From IMG/VR virus record IMGVR_UViG_3300042862_000090, positions 1 through 25,523 of that record: DNA of 25,523 nt; one strand, 5' to 3'. Position numbers and translations under genes: made by a program. Shown piece after piece: positions 24,716 to 25,523 of this stretch; the stretch's first letter is position 1; the number at the start of each line of letters is the position of its first letter. Source of the stretch: a virus. The notes beneath the pieces are model-generated. The model worked only from the letters and a program-made list of their open reading frames with translations, ran no database searches and was not told the origin of the DNA.

Positions 24716-25494
24716 TAGACTATTTGATTACCTTCTATTTTATAATTATTTACTTGAACCTGGCCACCTACTTTCTTTAAGATAGCAAAACCATGGTTCC
24801 ATTCATTGATCTCTAAATACTCAGGAGTAAGCTCACATAAACATCCAAGGCTATAACCACGGATAATTGTTGACTCTCCTGGTCCATAGACTCTTTGAAT
24901 ACTAGAACTAGTTTTATGAAAGTGATTGATAAGACAGTTAGTCTTTAATCTCATTAGAGCTGTACGGGCTGGTACTACACCACCTGCACCTGGAATTTTA
25001 TCTCCATGTTCTATTAAGAAGTCACCAAAGACAACTTTAGATCTAAATGGAATGTATTGTACACCATATTCTGCAACATGTAATAAGACATCTAGTCTAA
25101 ATTCATCCATGTCAATTAGCTCTGATGCTTTTACTCTAAGGTATCTTTCAAATCTATTTTCATGGTTACCCGGAATTAAATAAATTGGAATACTTGGGAA
25201 TCTAGATCTACAATAGTCTAGAAACTGTCTACCGGCTTCTATTTCTTGTTTGAAATGAACCATTCTTGGATCTTTCTCATGGAATGAAAGCTGATAGAAG
25301 TCTAATAAGTCACCATTGATGAATAAAGATTCAATCTTTTCTTCTTCCATTTTGGCAAATGCTACTTCTATAGCATCATTATCTTGGTAAGGAATATGAA
25401 CATCTCCAATGATGCCTACTGATTTGGTTCCCGTAGGAAATACAAAAGTATCACGCTTGCTAGCATAAGACTCTGGTAAGAATTTTTCTTTCAT
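24715..25494 (-). CDS. Calcineurin-like metallophosphoesterase
   Basis: This protein, about 259 residues, carries the metallophosphoesterase motifs in order: IIGDVHIPYQDN (GDxH), FINGDLLDFYQ (GDxxD), LIPGNHENRFE (GNHE), then NHFHKT and an IEHGD-like His. These bind two metals and hydrolyse phosphoesters; phage relatives act on DNA ends, nucleotides or proteins. The ATG at 25494 is the first visible start, but the frame stays open to the window edge upstream (QQELKVEFT), so the true start may lie beyond. It overlaps the next gene by one base. Confidence 0.85.
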   Translation of the reverse strand: MKEKFLPESYASKRDTFVFPTGTKSVGIIGDVHIPYQDNDAIEVAFAKMEEEKIESLFINGDLLDFYQLSFHEKDPRMVHFKQEIEAGRQFLDYCRSRFPSIPIYLIPGNHENRFERYLRVKASELIDMDEFRLDVLLHVAEYGVQYIPFRSKVVFGDFLIEHGDKIPGAGGVVPARTALMRLKTNCLINHFHKTSSSIQRVYGPGESTIIRGYSLGCLCELTPEYLEINEWNHGFAILKKVGGQVQVNNYKIEGNQIV

Positions 25495-25523
25495 AGTAAA
25501 TTCTACTTTAAGTTCTTGTTGAT

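Noticed and set aside
1-25523. Stop-codon reassignment, known in some crAss-like phages
   Set aside because: Genes end normally with TAA, TAG and TGA, and no long frame is interrupted by one stop type.

Overview
The window looks like part of a tailed double-stranded DNA phage that infects a member of the Bacteroidota, probably a Flavobacteriia-like host. The DNA is AT-rich. Genes are short, densely packed and often overlap as ATGA or TAATG. Shine-Dalgarno sequences are essentially absent and replaced by A/T-rich leaders. Several promoters match the Bacteroidota housekeeping consensus, TTTG about 19 nt upstream of TAnnTTTG. Two blocks of opposite polarity, a large SF2 helicase, phage tRNAs and collagen-like fibre genes fit a large flavophage, possibly crAss-like. 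No RNA polymerase, portal or capsid gene lies in the window, so that last assignment is only a guess.

The left block (1-10142) is entirely on the minus strand. Positions 1-4188 hold tail fibre or adhesin genes. Three share a nearly identical N-terminal module of about 50 residues, a fourth carries a diverged version, and they differ in their distal parts (collagen-like triplets, a chitin-binding-like module, a beta-helix-like body). Positions 4308-5943 form an operon led by tRNA-Cys. It encodes a possible Acb2/Tad1-like anti-CBASS protein, a GroES-like co-chaperonin, a DUF3310 protein, a PGDYG-like protein and a small membrane protein. Positions 6025-8673 form a tight four-gene sugar cassette: GT2 glycosyltransferase, short DegT-type aminotransferase, methyltransferase and left-handed beta-helix acyltransferase. 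Positions 8688-10142 hold two structured RNA candidates flanking a lipoprotein gene, then an AlkB-like dioxygenase whose promoter carries a palindrome.

Positions 10143-12511 form a divergent regulatory region rich in structure. It has a GC-rich, G-tract-rich island, two short plus-strand RNA candidates with strong terminators, four small genes each with its own terminator, and five same-direction copies of GCCGCTTNNAACT that mostly sit between one terminator and the next transcription unit. Two copies lie in a duplicated 58-bp element whose hairpin shows paired compensatory changes. Best guess: phage early promoters plus regulatory RNAs, perhaps near a replication origin.

The right block (12512-24474) is on the plus strand. 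It carries many small phage genes, tRNA-Arg(UCU), an AT-hook protein, zinc-ribbon proteins, a conserved protein of possible ssDNA-binding type, an HNH-like protein, a free-standing GIY-YIG homing endonuclease with its own host-type promoter, a ParB-like protein, an SF2 helicase and a possible HTH plus ribbon-helix-helix regulator. From 24425 to the end, minus-strand genes (an unknown gene and a calcineurin-like phosphoesterase) converge on this block with a 50-bp tail-to-tail overlap.
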